Below, piece after piece: positions 7,522 to 18,079 of a stretch of 64,000 nucleotides of DNA. The DNA comes from Mycolicibacterium parafortuitum (GTDB taxonomy: Bacteria > Actinomycetota > Actinomycetes > Mycobacteriales > Mycobacteriaceae), in NCBI RefSeq assembly GCF_010725485.1, contig NZ_AP022598.1, positions 3,410,001 to 3,474,000 on the forward strand, in the 5' to 3' direction. Positions within the stretch are counted from its first letter, which is position 1. Each line of letters begins with the position of its first letter. The notes beneath the pieces are model-generated. The model made no database searches. It had not been told where the DNA came from and saw only the letters and a list, made by a program, of their open reading frames with translations. The position numbers were made by a program, and so were the translations under genes.

Positions 7522-10206
7522 GTGACTTCCCAGCCCAACTCCGACGGTGACGCGCGCAGCGTCCCCGAGCTCGACTCCCTGCCCAAGTCCTGGGATCCGG
7601 GGGCGGTAGAGAGCGATCTGTACGACGGCTGGGTCAAGGCCGGCTACTTCACCGCCGACCCCGCAAGCGACAAGCCGGCGTACTCGATCGTGCTGCCGCC
7701 GCCCAATGTGACCGGCAGCCTGCACATGGGCCACGCGCTGGACCACACCCTGATGGACGCGCTGACCCGGCGCAAGCGCATGCAGGGCTTCGAGGTGCTG
7801 TGGCTGCCCGGGATGGACCACGCCGGTATCGCCACCCAGACGCTGGTCGAGAAGCAGCTGGCCGCCGACGGCAAGACCAAGGAAGACCTCGGCCGCGAGC
7901 AGTTCATCGAGAAGGTGTGGGACTGGAAGCGCGAGTCCGGCGGCACCATCGGGGCGCAGATGCGCCGCATCGGCGACGGGGTCGACTGGAGCCGCGACCG
8001 GTTCACGATGGACGAGACGCTGTCGCGCGCCGTCCGCACGATCTTCAAGCGGCTCTTCGACGCCGGGCTGATCTACCAGGCCGAGCGGCTGGTCAACTGG
8101 TCCCCGGTGCTGGAGACCGCGATCTCCGACCTCGAGGTCAAGTACGAGGACGTCGAGGGTGAGCTGGTGTCGTTCCGGTACGGCTCGATGGACGACGCCG
8201 AACCGCACATCGTCGTCGCCACCACCCGGCTGGAGACGATGCTCGCCGACACCGCGATCGCGGTGCACCCCGACGACGACCGCTACCGCCACCTCGTCGG
8301 CACGACGCTGCCGCACCCGTTCCTCGACACCGAGCTCATCGTCGTCGCCGACTCGCACGTCGACCCCGAATTCGGTACGGGCGCAGTCAAGGTCACCCCG
8401 GCACACGACCCCAACGACTTCGAGATCGGCCTGCGACACCAGCTGCCGATGCCGACGATGCTCGACACCAAGGGCCGCGTCGCGGGCACCGGCACGCAGT
8501 TCGACGGCATGGACCGCTTCGCGGCGCGGGTCGCGGTGCGGGAGGCGCTCGCCGCCCAGGGCCGCATCGTCGCCGAGAAGCGGCCGTACCTGCACAGCGT
8601 CGGGCACTCCGAGCGCAGCGGTGAGCCGATCGAACCCCGGCTCAGCCTGCAGTGGTGGGTCAAGGTGGAGTCGCTGGCCAAGGCTGCCGGCGATGCGGTT
8701 CGCAACGGCGACACCGTGATTCACCCGGCAAGCCTGGAACCGCGGTGGTTCGCCTGGGTGGACAACATGCACGACTGGTGCATCTCGCGCCAGCTGTGGT
8801 GGGGCCACCGCATCCCGATCTGGCACGGCCCCAACGGCGAGACCGTGTGCGTCGGCCCCGACGAGACCCCGCCGGAGGGCTGGGAACAGGACCCGGACGT
8901 GCTGGACACCTGGTTCAGCTCCGCGCTGTGGCCGTTCTCGACGATGGGTTGGCCGGACCGTACCCCCGAGTTGGAGAAGTTCTATCCGACGACGGTGCTG
9001 GTGACCGGGTACGACATCCTGTTCTTCTGGGTGGCCCGGATGATGATGTTCGGCACCTTCGTCGGCGACGACGCGGCGATCACCGGCGACGGCGCCCGGG
9101 GTGCGCAGGTGCCGTTCGAGAACGTGTTCCTGCACGGCCTGATCCGCGACGAGTTCGGCCGCAAGATGAGCAAGTCGCGCGGCAACGGCATCGACCCGCT
9201 GGACTGGGTGGAGACCTTCGGCGCCGACGCGCTGCGGTTCACCCTGGCCCGCGGCGCCAGCCCGGGCGGCGATCTCGCGATCGGTGAGGACCACGCCCGC
9301 GCGTCCCGCAACTTCGCGACGAAGCTGTTCAACGCCACCCGGTTCGCACTGCTCAACGGGGCCAGCCCGGCCCCGTTGCCGCCGGCCGCCGAACTGACCG
9401 ACGCCGACCGGTGGATCCTGGGCAGGCTCGAAGAAGTCCGCGCCGACGTCGACGCCGCCCTGGACGCCTACGAGTTCAACCGGGCCTGCGAGGCGCTCTA
9501 CCACTTCGCGTGGGACGAGTTCTGCGACTGGTACCTGGAGTTGGCGAAAGTGCAACTCGGCCAGGAAGAGGCACGCACCGCTCGCACTACAGCGGTGCTC
9601 GCCGCGGTGCTGGACACACTGCTCAAGCTGCTGCACCCGGTGATGCCGTTCGTCACCGAGGTGCTGTGGAAGACGCTGACCGGCGGTGAGTCGCTGGTGA
9701 TCGCGGATTGGCCGAAGCCAAGCGGTTTCGCGCCCGATCATGCTGCGGCGCAACGGATCACCGACATGCAGAAGCTGATCACCGAGGTGCGCCGGTTCCG
9801 CAGCGACCAAGGGCTGGCCGACCGGCAGAAGGTGCCTGCCCGGCTGTCGGAGGTGACGGCCGCGGGTCTGGACGCCCACGTGCCCGCCGTCACCGCGCTG
9901 GCCTGGCTGACCCCACCCGCCGACGGATTCACCCCATCGGCCTCGGTCGAGGTGCGGCTGTCCTCGGCCACGGTCGTGGTCGAGGTGGACACCTCCGGCA
10001 CCGTCGACGTCGACGCCGAACGCCGCAGGCTGGAAAAGGACCTCGCCGCCGCCGAGAAAGAGCTGGCCGGCACGTCGGCGAAACTCGGCAACGACGCGTT
10101 CCTGGCCAAGGCGCCCGAGGCGGTCGTCGACAAGATCAGGGCGCGTCGGCAGATCGCCGGTGAGGAAGTGGAACGGATCAAGGCGCGGCTGGCCGCACTC
10201 TCATGA
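7522..10206 (+). CDS. valS: Valyl-tRNA synthetase
   Basis: The enzyme charges tRNA-Val. The 894-residue protein has the class I signatures: HIGH-type motif HMGH at residues 68-71 and KMSKS at 548-552. Between them lies the large CP1 editing insertion that hydrolyses mischarged Thr-tRNA. The C-terminal ~65 residues form the charged coiled-coil arm ([17 protein letters not shown]) typical of ValRS. The GTG start is supported by the -10 spacing. The stop overlaps folC by ATGA. Confidence 0.98.
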   Translation: MTSQPNSDGDARSVPELDSLPKSWDPGAVESDLYDGWVKAGYFTADPASDKPAYSIVLPPPNVTGSLHMGHALDHTLMDALTRRKRMQGFEVLWLPGMDHAGIATQTLVEKQLAADGKTKEDLGREQFIEKVWDWKRESGGTIGAQMRRIGDGVDWSRDRFTMDETLSRAVRTIFKRLFDAGLIYQAERLVNWSPVLETAISDLEVKYEDVEGELVSFRYGSMDDAEPHIVVATTRLETMLADTAIAVHPDDDRYRHLVGTTLPHPFLDTELIVVADSHVDPEFGTGAVKVTPAHDPNDFEIGLRHQLPMPTMLDTKGRVAGTGTQFDGMDRFAARVAVREALAAQGRIVAEKRPYLHSVGHSERSGEPIEPRLSLQWWVKVESLAKAAGDAVRNGDTVIHPASLEPRWFAWVDNMHDWCISRQLWWGHRIPIWHGPNGETVCVGPDETPPEGWEQDPDVLDTWFSSALWPFSTMGWPDRTPELEKFYPTTVLVTGYDILFFWVARMMMFGTFVGDDAAITGDGARGAQVPFENVFLHGLIRDEFGRKMSKSRGNGIDPLDWVETFGADALRFTLARGASPGGDLAIGEDHARASRNFATKLFNATRFALLNGASPAPLPPAAELTDADRWILGRLEEVRADVDAALDAYEFNRACEALYHFAWDEFCDWYLELAKVQLGQEEARTARTTAVLAAVLDTLLKLLHPVMPFVTEVLWKTLTGGESLVIADWPKPSGFAPDHAAAQRITDMQKLITEVRRFRSDQGLADRQKVPARLSEVTAAGLDAHVPAVTALAWLTPPADGFTPSASVEVRLSSATVVVEVDTSGTVDVDAERRRLEKDLAAAEKELAGTSAKLGNDAFLAKAPEAVVDKIRARRQIAGEEVERIKARLAALS

Positions 10207-11612
10207 CCGAACCCACGCCCGACGAGGTCGCCGCCCTGCTGCAGGTCGAGCATCTGCTCGACCAACGCTGGCCGGAAACCAAGATCGAGCCGAGCACCAG
10301 CCGGATCTCGGCGCTGCTGGAGATGCTCGGATCGCCGCAGCAGGGTTATCCGTCGATCCACATCGGCGGGACCAACGGCAAGACCTCGGTCGCGCGGATG
10401 GTCGACGCGCTGCTGACCGCGTTCTCCCGGCGCACCGGGCGCACCATCAGCCCGCACCTGCAATCGGCCGTCGAGCGCATCTCCATCGACGGTGTGCCGA
10501 TCAGCCCGGCGACCTACGTGGACACCTACCGCGAGATCGAACCGTTCGTCGAGCTCGTCGACCAGCAGTCCGAGGGCGCAGGCGGACCCAAGATGAGCAA
10601 GTTCGAGGTCGTCACCGCGATGGCGTTCGCCGCGTTCGCCGACGCACCGGTCGACGTGGCCGTGGTCGAGGTCGGGCTCGGCGGACGGTGGGACGCCACC
10701 AACGTCGTCAACGCGCCCGTCGCCGTCATCACCCCGATCGGGCTGGACCACGTCGACTATCTCGGCGGCACCGTCGCCGAGATCGCGGCGGAGAAGGCGG
10801 GCATCATCACCCGCCAGGCCGACGATCTGGTCCCGACCGACACCGTCGCCGTCATCGCCCGCCAGGTGCCCGAGGCGATGGAGGTTCTGCTCGCCCAGGC
10901 GGTGCGCGCCGATGCCGCGGTCGCCCGCGAGGACTCGGAGTTCGCCGTCGTCGGCCGCCAGGTCGCCATCGGTGGTCAGCTTCTCGAGCTGCAGGGCCTC
11001 GGGGGTTTGTATCCGGAGATCTTCCTGCCGCTGCACGGCGAGCACCAGGCCCGCAACGCGGTGCTCGCCCTGGCGGCTGTCGAGGCGTTCTTCGGGGCGG
11101 GCGCGCAGCGTCAGCTCGACCTCGACACCGTGCGAGCCGGATTCGCCTCGGTCACCTCGCCCGGGCGACTGGAGCGGATGCGCAGCGCACCAACGGTTTT
11201 CATCGATGCCGCGCACAACCCGGCCGGGGCGGCGGCGCTGTCGGAGACGTTGCGCGACGAGTTCGACTTCCGCTTCCTGGTCGGTGTCGTCTCGGTGATG
11301 GGGGACAAGGACGTCGACGGCATCCTGGCCGCGCTCGAACCGGTGCTGGACCAGATCGTGGTGACCCACAACGGATCCCCGCGAGCGCTTGAGGCGGCTG
11401 CGATGGCCGTCAAGGCCGAGGAGCTCTTCGGGCCCGAGCGGGTCGTCACCGCGGAGACCCTCCCGGACGCGATCGAGACCGCGACTGCGCTGGTCGAGGA
11501 GTCCGGCAGTGACGGTGACGCCGCAGGGATGAGCGGCGCCGGGATCGTCATCACCGGATCGGTGGTCACCGCCGGTGCGGCGCGCACGCTGTTCGGAAAG
11601 GACCCCGCATGA
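10203..11612 (+). CDS. folC: Bifunctional folylpolyglutamate / dihydrofolate synthase
   Basis: The 469-residue Mur-ligase-family enzyme attaches glutamate to dihydropteroate and to reduced folates. The ATP-binding P-loop (GGTNGKTS) is at about residues 54-62. The central domain keeps [10 protein letters not shown], and the C-terminal domain has [12 protein letters not shown], the expected Mur-ligase order. The start ATG overlaps the valS stop and the stop overlaps the next start, so three genes form one coupled unit. Confidence 0.95.
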   Translation: MTEPTPDEVAALLQVEHLLDQRWPETKIEPSTSRISALLEMLGSPQQGYPSIHIGGTNGKTSVARMVDALLTAFSRRTGRTISPHLQSAVERISIDGVPISPATYVDTYREIEPFVELVDQQSEGAGGPKMSKFEVVTAMAFAAFADAPVDVAVVEVGLGGRWDATNVVNAPVAVITPIGLDHVDYLGGTVAEIAAEKAGIITRQADDLVPTDTVAVIARQVPEAMEVLLAQAVRADAAVAREDSEFAVVGRQVAIGGQLLELQGLGGLYPEIFLPLHGEHQARNAVLALAAVEAFFGAGAQRQLDLDTVRAGFASVTSPGRLERMRSAPTVFIDAAHNPAGAAALSETLRDEFDFRFLVGVVSVMGDKDVDGILAALEPVLDQIVVTHNGSPRALEAAAMAVKAEELFGPERVVTAETLPDAIETATALVEESGSDGDAAGMSGAGIVITGSVVTAGAARTLFGKDPA

Positions 11613-12016
11613 GCGAGCAACCGCCGCAACCCGCCGCAGGCCCACCGCCGGATCCGTGGAAGAGCTTCCGTGGCGTGATGGCGGGGACGCTGATCCTGGA
11701 GGCCATCGTCGTGCTGCTGGCGCTGCCGGTGGTCGGCGCCGTCGGTCCGGGCCTGACCGTCTGGACGACCACCTATGTGCTGGGCGTCGCGGTGCTGCTG
11801 GTGCTCCTGGCCGGGGTGCAGGGCCGCCCGTGGGCGCTGTGGGCCAACCTCGGGATTCAGCTGCCGCTCGTGGCGGGCTGGTTCCTCTATCCCGGCATCG
11901 GTTTCATCGGGTTGCTGTTCGTCGTGGTGTGGCTGCTCATCGCCTACCTGCGCGCGGAGGTGCTGCGCCGGCAGAAGCGGGGCCTGCTTCCGGGGCAGCG
12001 TCCCGATCCCCGATAG
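11609..12016 (+). CDS. DUF4233 membrane protein
   Basis: The 135-residue protein has about four hydrophobic helices ([56 protein letters not shown]) and a basic C-terminus. It sits between folC and ndk, as Rv2446c does in M. tuberculosis. The function is unknown; translation is probably coupled to folC through an ATGA overlap. Confidence 0.8.
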   Translation: MSEQPPQPAAGPPPDPWKSFRGVMAGTLILEAIVVLLALPVVGAVGPGLTVWTTTYVLGVAVLLVLLAGVQGRPWALWANLGIQLPLVAGWFLYPGIGFIGLLFVVVWLLIAYLRAEVLRRQKRGLLPGQRPDPR

Positions 12017-12019
12017 GCT
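12014..12019 (+). promoter_or_regulatory. -10 element (TAGGCT) overlapping the upstream stop, leaderless ndk
   Basis: TAGGCT includes the TAG stop codon of the DUF4233 gene and ends 7 nt before the ndk GTG. This would give ndk its own leaderless transcript in addition to read-through. Confidence 0.5.
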
Positions 12020-12026
12020 GTCCTGC

Positions 12027-12437
12027 GTGACTGAGCGAACTCTCGTACTGATCAAGCCCGACGGTGTGCAGCGCCGCCTCATCGGAGAGATCATCAGCCG
12101 AATCGAAGCCAAAGGCCTGGCGATCGCCGCCCTGGAGCTGAAGAACGTCAGCGACGAAACCGCCCGCGCGCATTACGCCGAACACGAGGGCAAGCCGTTC
12201 TTCCCGTCGCTGCTGGAGTTCATCACCTCCGGCCCGGTGGTCGCGGCCGTACTCGAAGGTCCGCGGGCGATCGCGGCGTTCCGGCAACTCGCCGGCGGCA
12301 CCGATCCCGTCGAGAAGGCCACCCCCGGCACCATCCGGGGTGACCTGGGCCTGGAGACGCAGATCAACCTGGTCCACGGCTCTGATTCGCCGGATTCCGC
12401 GGCCCGCGAAATCGCCCTCTGGTTCCCCGAGCTCTGA
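12027..12437 (+). CDS. ndk: Nucleoside diphosphate kinase
   Basis: This 136-residue enzyme exchanges the gamma-phosphate between nucleoside triphosphates and diphosphates through a phospho-histidine. The sequence begins [15 protein letters not shown], a diagnostic start, and the catalytic histidine is H117 in NLVHGSDS. The length equals that of other mycobacterial Ndk proteins. The GTG at 12027 is chosen because the family N-terminus begins exactly there; an open frame extending further upstream is spurious. Confidence 0.97.
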   Translation: MTERTLVLIKPDGVQRRLIGEIISRIEAKGLAIAALELKNVSDETARAHYAEHEGKPFFPSLLEFITSGPVVAAVLEGPRAIAAFRQLAGGTDPVEKATPGTIRGDLGLETQINLVHGSDSPDSAAREIALWFPEL

Positions 12438-12747
12438 GCCCGGATCGCCCGGCCGACCCCGGCCTTCTCGGATCACTCTCCGAGGTGTGGGATAATGGTC
12501 GAGGGTGACCGGCCTTACAACCCGGGCCGAGCACCCGAATGAAGACTTCGACGAGCGCGACCACCGTCTACCCACGGTGCGGCGCAGACCGTCCAGCCAT
12601 CATTCAGACAGGCACCGAGATCGTTCTTTCGGGATCACTCGGAGCGAGACCATTACAAGTCCGGGAGTTGGTAGCCCGGATACACAACAGAAGCCCTCGC
12701 GTGGCCGCGTCAGCTAATCGACGCGCCCGGGGGCTTGAGGAGAATAC
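12438..12747. promoter_or_regulatory. Intergenic region / long rne leader
   Basis: This 310-nt gap holds no plausible gene. A GATAAT hexamer at about 12491-12496 is a good -10 candidate and would give a leader of roughly 245 nt. From memory, mycobacterial rne mRNAs have unusually long 5' UTRs and RNase E may regulate its own message; this fits but was not checked. The 3' end of the leader contains the hairpin listed separately. Confidence 0.5.
12691..12736 (+). promoter_or_regulatory. Leader hairpin abutting the rne ribosome-binding site
   Basis: Left arm 12691-12711 and right arm 12720-12736 pair imperfectly: AAGCCC with GGGCTT at the base, GCGTC with GACGC at the tip, and a small internal loop. 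The loop is AGCTAATC. The ribosome-binding site GAGGAG begins 1 nt after the right arm, so folding could limit ribosome entry at the GTG at 12748. Confidence 0.5.
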
Positions 12748-15700
12748 GTGGCTGACAATGAGCAGAATCAAGATCCGAACCACGACCCCGCGGAAGCGCC
12801 TCAGCAGATAGCCGAGCCGCCCGTCGAAGCCCCCGCGGCTCCGACGCCGGAGAAGCTCAGGGTGCACTCACTGGCCCGGGTGCTGGGCACCACGAGCCGC
12901 CGGATCATCGACGCGCTCGTCGAACTCGACGGCCGCGCCCGCAGCGCGCACTCGACGGTGGGCCGCGAAGAGGCCGACCGGGTGCGCGAGGTGCTGGCGG
13001 CCCCCGACCCGGAGCCGGCCCCCACCGAGATCGCCACGGATGCGGTGGAAAGTCAGACGGCTCCGGCCGAAGAGCCGGTGACCGAGGCTCCTGTTGCCGA
13101 AGCGCCCGCCGCCGAGGCTCCTGCCGAGGAAGAGCCCGCAGCTCAGGCTCCCGCCGAGGAGGCTCCCGCCGAGGAGGAGCCCGAATCCCGGCTCATCCTG
13201 GAGACCCCCGAGACCCGCGCGGTCGCCGAACCCGCCGACTACCTGCCGCTGTTCGTCGCGCCGCAGCCGGTCCGCTTCGACGACCACGACCACGACGACG
13301 ACAGCGATGACGACGACGCCACCGACGGCGCCGACGATGACGCCGACGACTCCGATTCGGACTCCGACGACCAGTCCGGCCGGCCCGCCGCCAAACGCCG
13401 CCGGCGCGGACGGCGCGGACGCGGCCGTGGCCGCGGTGAGCAGAACGGTGACGAGGCCGCCACCGATGCGGACACCGACGGCGACACCGAGGCCGAGCAG
13501 TCGCCGTCCGGTGAGGCCGCCGATGATCAGGACGACGACAACGGTGACGACGAGGCCCCGTCCGGCGACGGCGCCACCCGCCGGCGTCGGCGCAGGCGCC
13601 GCCGTAAGTCCGGGTCCGATGACGACGGCGACGCCAGCGGTTCCCCCGACGATCCGCCCAACACCGTCGTCCACGAGCGTGAACCCCGTAAATCGGGACG
13701 GTCGGACAAGGGCGACAAGAACGACGAGATCCAGGGCATCAGCGGGTCCACCCGACTTGAGGCCAAGCGCCAGCGCCGCCGCGACGGACGCGACGCGGGC
13801 CGGCGGCGGCCGCCGATCCTGTCCGAGGCCGAGTTCCTGGCCCGCCGCGAGGCCGTCGAACGCACGATGGTCATCCGCGACAAGGTGCGTACCGAACCGC
13901 CGCACGAAGGCTCCCGCTACACCCAGATCGCGGTCCTCGAAGACGGTGTGGTCGTCGAGCACTTCGTGACCTCGGCGGCGTCGGCATCCCTGGTCGGCAA
14001 CATCTACCTGGGCATCGTGCAGAACGTGCTGCCGTCGATGGAGGCGGCGTTCGTCGACATCGGCCGCGGCCGCAACGGTGTGCTCTACGCAGGCGAGGTC
14101 AATTGGGAGGCCGCCGGCCTCGGCGGTGCCCAGCGCAAGATCGAACAGGCCCTCAAGCCCGGTGACTACGTCGTGGTCCAGGTCAGCAAGGACCCCGTCG
14201 GACACAAAGGCGCCCGGCTGACCACCCAGGTGTCGCTGGCCGGCCGCTACCTGGTGTACGTGCCGGGGGCGTCGTCGACCGGGATCAGCCGCAAGCTGCC
14301 CGACACCGAACGGCAACGCCTCAAGGAGATCCTCAAAGAGGTCGTCCCGTCCGATGCCGGCGTGATCATCCGGACCGCCTCCGAAGGCGTGAAGGAAGAG
14401 GACATCCGCACCGACGTCGAGCGGCTGCAGAAGCGCTGGAGTGAGATCGAGGCCAAGGCCGCCGAGGTCACCCAGAAGAAGGCCGGCGCCGCGGTCGCGC
14501 TCTACGAAGAGCCCGATGTGCTGGTCAAGGTCATCCGCGACCTGTTCAACGAGGACTTCTCCGGGCTGATCGTGTCGGGTGACGACGCGTGGAAGACCAT
14601 CAGCGACTACGTCACCGCCGTCGCCCCCGAGCTGCTGCCCCGGATGACGAAGTACGAGCCCGCGAGCCCGGACGGACCCGACGTGTTCGCGGTGCACCGC
14701 ATCGACGAGCAGCTGGCCAAGGCGATGGACCGCAAGGTGTGGCTGCCGTCGGGCGGCACGCTGGTCATCGACCGCACCGAGGCCATGACGGTGATCGACG
14801 TCAACACCGGCAAGTTCACCGGTTCCGGGGGCAACCTGGAACAGACCGTCACGCGCAACAACCTCGAAGCCGCCGAGGAGACCGTCCGGCAGCTGCGGCT
14901 GCGCGATATCGGCGGCATCATCGTCATCGACTTCATCGACATGGTGCTCGAATCCAACCGGGACCTGGTGTTGCGTCGCCTCACCGAGGCGCTGGCCCGC
15001 GACCGCACCCGGCATCAGGTTTCGGAGGTGACGTCGCTCGGGTTGGTTCAGCTGACCAGGAAGCGGCTCGGCACCGGACTGATCGAGGCGTTCTCGACGA
15101 CGTGCACGCACTGCGCAGGCCGCGGCATCGTGCTGCACGGCGATCCGATCGACTCCGCACCGAGTTCGGGTGGGCGCAAGGCCGACTCCGGCAACGGGGG
15201 CGGCGGTGGCGGTGGCGGTGGACGCCGCGGTAAGCGCGGTAAGCGCGGAGCCAAGGCCGACCCCGAGGTCCAGGTCACGAAGGTGCCGGCCCACCTGCCC
15301 GGGGACCATCCGATGTTCAAGGCGATGGCGGCGGCCAACGGCAAGCACGAGGACGACGAGGACGGCGACGACACCACGCCGACCGACGAGATCAACGAGC
15401 TCGACGACGACACGACTCCGGTGCCGACCGACGACACCGACGACGAGTTCGGTGACGACACCGACTCGGAGGACGAGGACGCCGACACCGAGGACGATGA
15501 CACCGAGGACGACGACACCGAGGACGACGACACCGACGAGATCGACCTCGATGACGACGACGATGACGACGAAGACGACGACCTGGAAGATCTCGACGAC
15601 TCCGATGAGGACGACGACGCGGATGAGGAAGACGACTCCGAGGACGACGACTCCGACGATGATGATGAGGACGACGAGTACTCCGACGACGAGGACGACG

Positions 15701-15789
15701 ACGAGGATGAACCCATAGTCGCTGCTCCGGTGGGCAGGCAACGCAGGCGCGCGGCTGCGCGTCCGGCGGGCCCACCCAGCCGCGACTGA
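12748..15789 (+). CDS. rne: Ribonuclease E/G family endoribonuclease
   Basis: The 1013-residue protein initiates bulk mRNA decay and rRNA/tRNA processing. Residues 1-~370 are an acidic/basic low-complexity extension with Pro-Ala-Glu repeats and arginine-rich patches. The catalytic core follows: an S1 RNA-binding fold (LVGNIYLGIVQNVLPSMEAAFVDIGRGR), then DNase I-like region with MTVIDVNTGKF and IVIDFIDM. The zinc-link CTHCAGRG follows at the end of the core. The C-terminal ~150 residues are almost entirely Asp/Glu, probably disordered. The core sits between two tails, the arrangement of mycobacterial RNase E. The start GTG has a good GAGGAG. Confidence 0.96.
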   Translation: MADNEQNQDPNHDPAEAPQQIAEPPVEAPAAPTPEKLRVHSLARVLGTTSRRIIDALVELDGRARSAHSTVGREEADRVREVLAAPDPEPAPTEIATDAVESQTAPAEEPVTEAPVAEAPAAEAPAEEEPAAQAPAEEAPAEEEPESRLILETPETRAVAEPADYLPLFVAPQPVRFDDHDHDDDSDDDDATDGADDDADDSDSDSDDQSGRPAAKRRRRGRRGRGRGRGEQNGDEAATDADTDGDTEAEQSPSGEAADDQDDDNGDDEAPSGDGATRRRRRRRRRKSGSDDDGDASGSPDDPPNTVVHEREPRKSGRSDKGDKNDEIQGISGSTRLEAKRQRRRDGRDAGRRRPPILSEAEFLARREAVERTMVIRDKVRTEPPHEGSRYTQIAVLEDGVVVEHFVTSAASASLVGNIYLGIVQNVLPSMEAAFVDIGRGRNGVLYAGEVNWEAAGLGGAQRKIEQALKPGDYVVVQVSKDPVGHKGARLTTQVSLAGRYLVYVPGASSTGISRKLPDTERQRLKEILKEVVPSDAGVIIRTASEGVKEEDIRTDVERLQKRWSEIEAKAAEVTQKKAGAAVALYEEPDVLVKVIRDLFNEDFSGLIVSGDDAWKTISDYVTAVAPELLPRMTKYEPASPDGPDVFAVHRIDEQLAKAMDRKVWLPSGGTLVIDRTEAMTVIDVNTGKFTGSGGNLEQTVTRNNLEAAEETVRQLRLRDIGGIIVIDFIDMVLESNRDLVLRRLTEALARDRTRHQVSEVTSLGLVQLTRKRLGTGLIEAFSTTCTHCAGRGIVLHGDPIDSAPSSGGRKADSGNGGGGGGGGGRRGKRGKRGAKADPEVQVTKVPAHLPGDHPMFKAMAAANGKHEDDEDGDDTTPTDEINELDDDTTPVPTDDTDDEFGDDTDSEDEDADTEDDDTEDDDTEDDDTDEIDLDDDDDDDEDDDLEDLDDSDEDDDADEEDDSEDDDSDDDDEDDEYSDDEDDDEDEPIVAAPVGRQRRRAAARPAGPPSRD
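15484..15537 (+). repeat. 15-bp tandem repeat in the acidic tail of rne
   Basis: The unit GACACCGAGGACGAC (Asp-Thr-Glu-Asp-Asp) occurs three times in a row with one base change, then a partial copy. Such in-frame repeats can expand or contract without a frameshift. Confidence 0.75.
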
Positions 15790-15794
15790 GCGGT

Positions 15795-15824
15795 TTGACC
15801 CTCTACCCGCTGGTCACGTACCCT
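15795..15824 (+). promoter_or_regulatory. SigA-type promoter for rplU-rpmA
   Basis: TTGACC (15795-15800), an 18-nt spacer and TACCCT (15819-15824) make a good housekeeping promoter in the gap after rne. It predicts transcription starting near 15831 and a leader of about 115 nt. Confidence 0.65.
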
Positions 15825-15833
15825 TGACCAGTT

Positions 15834-15880
15834 GTCTCCAGGGCCTGCCCACAGCCGGCCGGAGACGGGACGAGATCCCG
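15834..15880 (+). promoter_or_regulatory. Structured rplU leader RNA
   Basis: GTCTCC (15834-15839) pairs with GGAGAC (15861-15866), with GGCC/GGCC pairing possible inside. A second small hairpin CGGGA-CGAGA-TCCCG (15866-15880) follows and shares a base with the first. Ribosomal-protein leaders that bind their product exist in other phyla; whether this one does is unknown. Confidence 0.4.
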
Positions 15881-15945
15881 CACCAAGACCCGCACGCACA
15901 CCCCGGTGATGCGCGCCCGCACGCAGAGCAGAGGAAGACCTAGCG

Positions 15946-16269
15946 ATGGCAGCCAAATCAGCCACGTACGCGATCGTCAAGACCGGTGGCAAGCAGTACA
16001 AGGTCGCGGCCGGCGACATCGTCAAGGTGGAGAAGCTTGACGCAGAGCCCGGCGCATCGGTCTCGCTGCCCGTCGCGCTGGTCGTCGACGGTGCGAACGT
16101 GACCACCGACGCCAAGGCGCTGGAGAAGGTCGCCGTCACCGGCGAGGTCCTCGAGCACACCAAGGGCCCGAAGATCCGAATCCACAAGTTCAAGAACAAG
16201 ACCGGCTATCACAAGCGCCAGGGCCACCGTCAGCAGTTGACGGTGCTCAAGGTCACCGGCATCAAGTAA
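15946..16269 (+). CDS. rplU: 50S ribosomal protein L21
   Basis: The 107-residue protein binds 23S rRNA. The start [23 protein letters not shown] and the end ([15 protein letters not shown]) are characteristic of bacterial L21. A GAGGAA ribosome-binding site precedes the ATG. It is co-transcribed with rpmA 18 nt downstream. Confidence 0.98.
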   Translation: MAAKSATYAIVKTGGKQYKVAAGDIVKVEKLDAEPGASVSLPVALVVDGANVTTDAKALEKVAVTGEVLEHTKGPKIRIHKFKNKTGYHKRQGHRQQLTVLKVTGIK

Positions 16270-16287
16270 CGACGGGAGCGAGCAGAC

Positions 16288-16554
16288 ATGGCACACAAAA
16301 AGGGCGCTTCCAGCTCACGTAACGGTCGCGATTCCAACGCCCAGCGCCTCGGCGTCAAGCGGTTCGGCGGCCAGATCGTGAAGGCCGGCGAGATCCTGGT
16401 CCGCCAGCGCGGCACTCACTTCCACCCCGGCGTCAACGTCGGCCGCGGCGGCGACGACACGCTGTTCGCCACCGCTCCCGGCGCCGTCGAGTTCGGCACC
16501 AAGCGCGGCCGCAAGTACGTCAACATCGTCCGCGTCGCCCGTACCGACGCCTGA
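16288..16554 (+). CDS. rpmA: 50S ribosomal protein L27
   Basis: The 88-residue protein reaches the peptidyl transferase centre with its N-terminus. The sequence [29 protein letters not shown] is diagnostic. It begins directly with the mature-type sequence and has no cleavable N-terminal extension of the Firmicutes type. It follows rplU in the standard operon. Confidence 0.98.
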   Translation: MAHKKGASSSRNGRDSNAQRLGVKRFGGQIVKAGEILVRQRGTHFHPGVNVGRGGDDTLFATAPGAVEFGTKRGRKYVNIVRVARTDA

Positions 16555-16639
16555 GGTCCTTGACGTCGAGATCGGCGTTTTGACCGGCCTTCACGCTTCG
16601 GGCGGCAAAACGTAGATTTCGTCATGGAAAGGATCAGCG

Positions 16640-18079
16640 ATGCCCCGGTTCGTCGACCGCGTCGTCATCCACGCGCGGGCGGGTAACGGCGGCAACGGCT
16701 GCGCGTCGGTACACCGCGAGAAGTTCAAGCCTCTCGGTGGTCCCGACGGCGGCAACGGCGGTCGCGGCGGAAGTGTCATCTTCGTCGTCGATCCCCAGGT
16801 CCACACGCTGCTGGACTTCCATTTCCACCCGCACGTGGTCGCACCGTCGGGTAAGCAGGGCGCAGGCAGCAACCGCGACGGGGCCGCAGGGGCAGACCTC
16901 GAGGTCAAGGTGCCCGACGGCACCGTCGTCCTCGACGAACACGGCCAGATCCTGGCCGACATGGTCGGCGCAGGTACCCGTTTCGAGGCCGCCGCAGGTG
17001 GCCGCGGTGGTCTCGGCAACGCCGCGTTGGCCTCCCGCGCGCGGAAGGCGCCCGGCTTCGCTCTGCTCGGGGAACAGGGCGAGGTCCGCGATCTCACCCT
17101 CGAACTCAAGACGGTCGCCGACGTCGGCCTCGTCGGGTTCCCGTCGGCGGGCAAGTCGTCGCTGGTGTCGACGATCTCCGCCGCCAAGCCGAAGATCGCC
17201 GACTACCCGTTCACCACGCTGGCGCCCAACCTCGGTGTCGTGTCGGCGGGGGAGAACACCTTCACCGTCGCCGACGTGCCCGGGCTGATTCCCGGTGCGT
17301 CGCAAGGACGTGGTCTGGGCCTCGACTTCCTCCGCCACATCGAGCGGTGCGCCGTGCTGGTGCACGTCGTCGACTGCGCGACACTGGAGCCCGGTCGCGA
17401 CCCGATCTCGGACATCGAGGCGCTGGAGGCCGAACTGGCGGCCTACACCCCGACGCTGCAAGGCGATTCGACGCTGGGCGATCTCGCCGAACGTCCACGC
17501 GCGGTGGTGCTCAACAAGATCGACGTGCCGGAGGCTCGCGAACTGGCCGACTTCGTCCGTGACGAGATCAAGGAGAAGTTCGGCTGGCCGGTCTTCGAGA
17601 TCTCGACCGTGGCGCGAGAAGGTCTGCGCGCGTTGACGTTCGCGCTGTGGGATATGGTCGCCGCCTACCGCGCCGCCCAGCCTGCGGTGGTGCCGCGCCG
17701 CCCGGTGATCCGGCCGGTGCCGGTGGACGACAGCGGTTTCAGCGTCCAGCCGGATGGAACGGGCGGATTCCTGGTCAAGGGCACCCGGCCGCAGCGCTGG
17801 GTAGCCCAGACGAACTTCGACAACGACGAGGCCGTGGGCTATCTCGCCGACCGGCTGGCCCGCCTCGGCGTCGAGGACGAACTGCTCAAGCAGGGCGCAC
17901 GGCCCGGATGCGCGGTGACGATCGGCGACATGACGTTCGACTGGGAGCCGCAGACGCCGGCCGGGGTCGACGGTCATCTGTCCGGTCGTGGCACGGACAT
18001 CCGCCTGGAGCAGACCGACCGGATCGGGGCTGACGAGCGCAAGGCGGCACGGAAGGCGCGTCGGGAGTCGAGCGAGTGA
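16640..18079 (+). CDS. obg: Obg/CgtA ribosome-associated GTPase
   Basis: The 479-residue GTPase is needed for 50S assembly and growth control. The glycine-rich Obg fold covers residues ~1-158 ([26 protein letters not shown]). The G domain begins near residue 160 with P-loop GFPSAGKSS, then [10 protein letters not shown] (G3) and NKIDVPEA (G4). A C-terminal OCT domain follows with a basic tail ending [12 protein letters not shown]. The leader contains TAGATT at 16613, a possible -10, and the ribosome-binding site GGAAAGGA. The stop overlaps proB. Confidence 0.97.
   Translation: MPRFVDRVVIHARAGNGGNGCASVHREKFKPLGGPDGGNGGRGGSVIFVVDPQVHTLLDFHFHPHVVAPSGKQGAGSNRDGAAGADLEVKVPDGTVVLDEHGQILADMVGAGTRFEAAAGGRGGLGNAALASRARKAPGFALLGEQGEVRDLTLELKTVADVGLVGFPSAGKSSLVSTISAAKPKIADYPFTTLAPNLGVVSAGENTFTVADVPGLIPGASQGRGLGLDFLRHIERCAVLVHVVDCATLEPGRDPISDIEALEAELAAYTPTLQGDSTLGDLAERPRAVVLNKIDVPEARELADFVRDEIKEKFGWPVFEISTVAREGLRALTFALWDMVAAYRAAQPAVVPRRPVIRPVPVDDSGFSVQPDGTGGFLVKGTRPQRWVAQTNFDNDEAVGYLADRLARLGVEDELLKQGARPGCAVTIGDMTFDWEPQTPAGVDGHLSGRGTDIRLEQTDRIGADERKAARKARRESSE

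Noticed and set aside
7285..9879. 864-codon minus-strand open frame
   Set aside because: Antisense shadow of valS and the DUF937 gene, with no recognisable domain; valS is certain.
12868..15741. 957-codon minus-strand open frame rich in Val/Gly
   Set aside because: It mirrors the Asp/Glu repeats of rne; the valine runs are simply the antisense of GAC/GAT codons.
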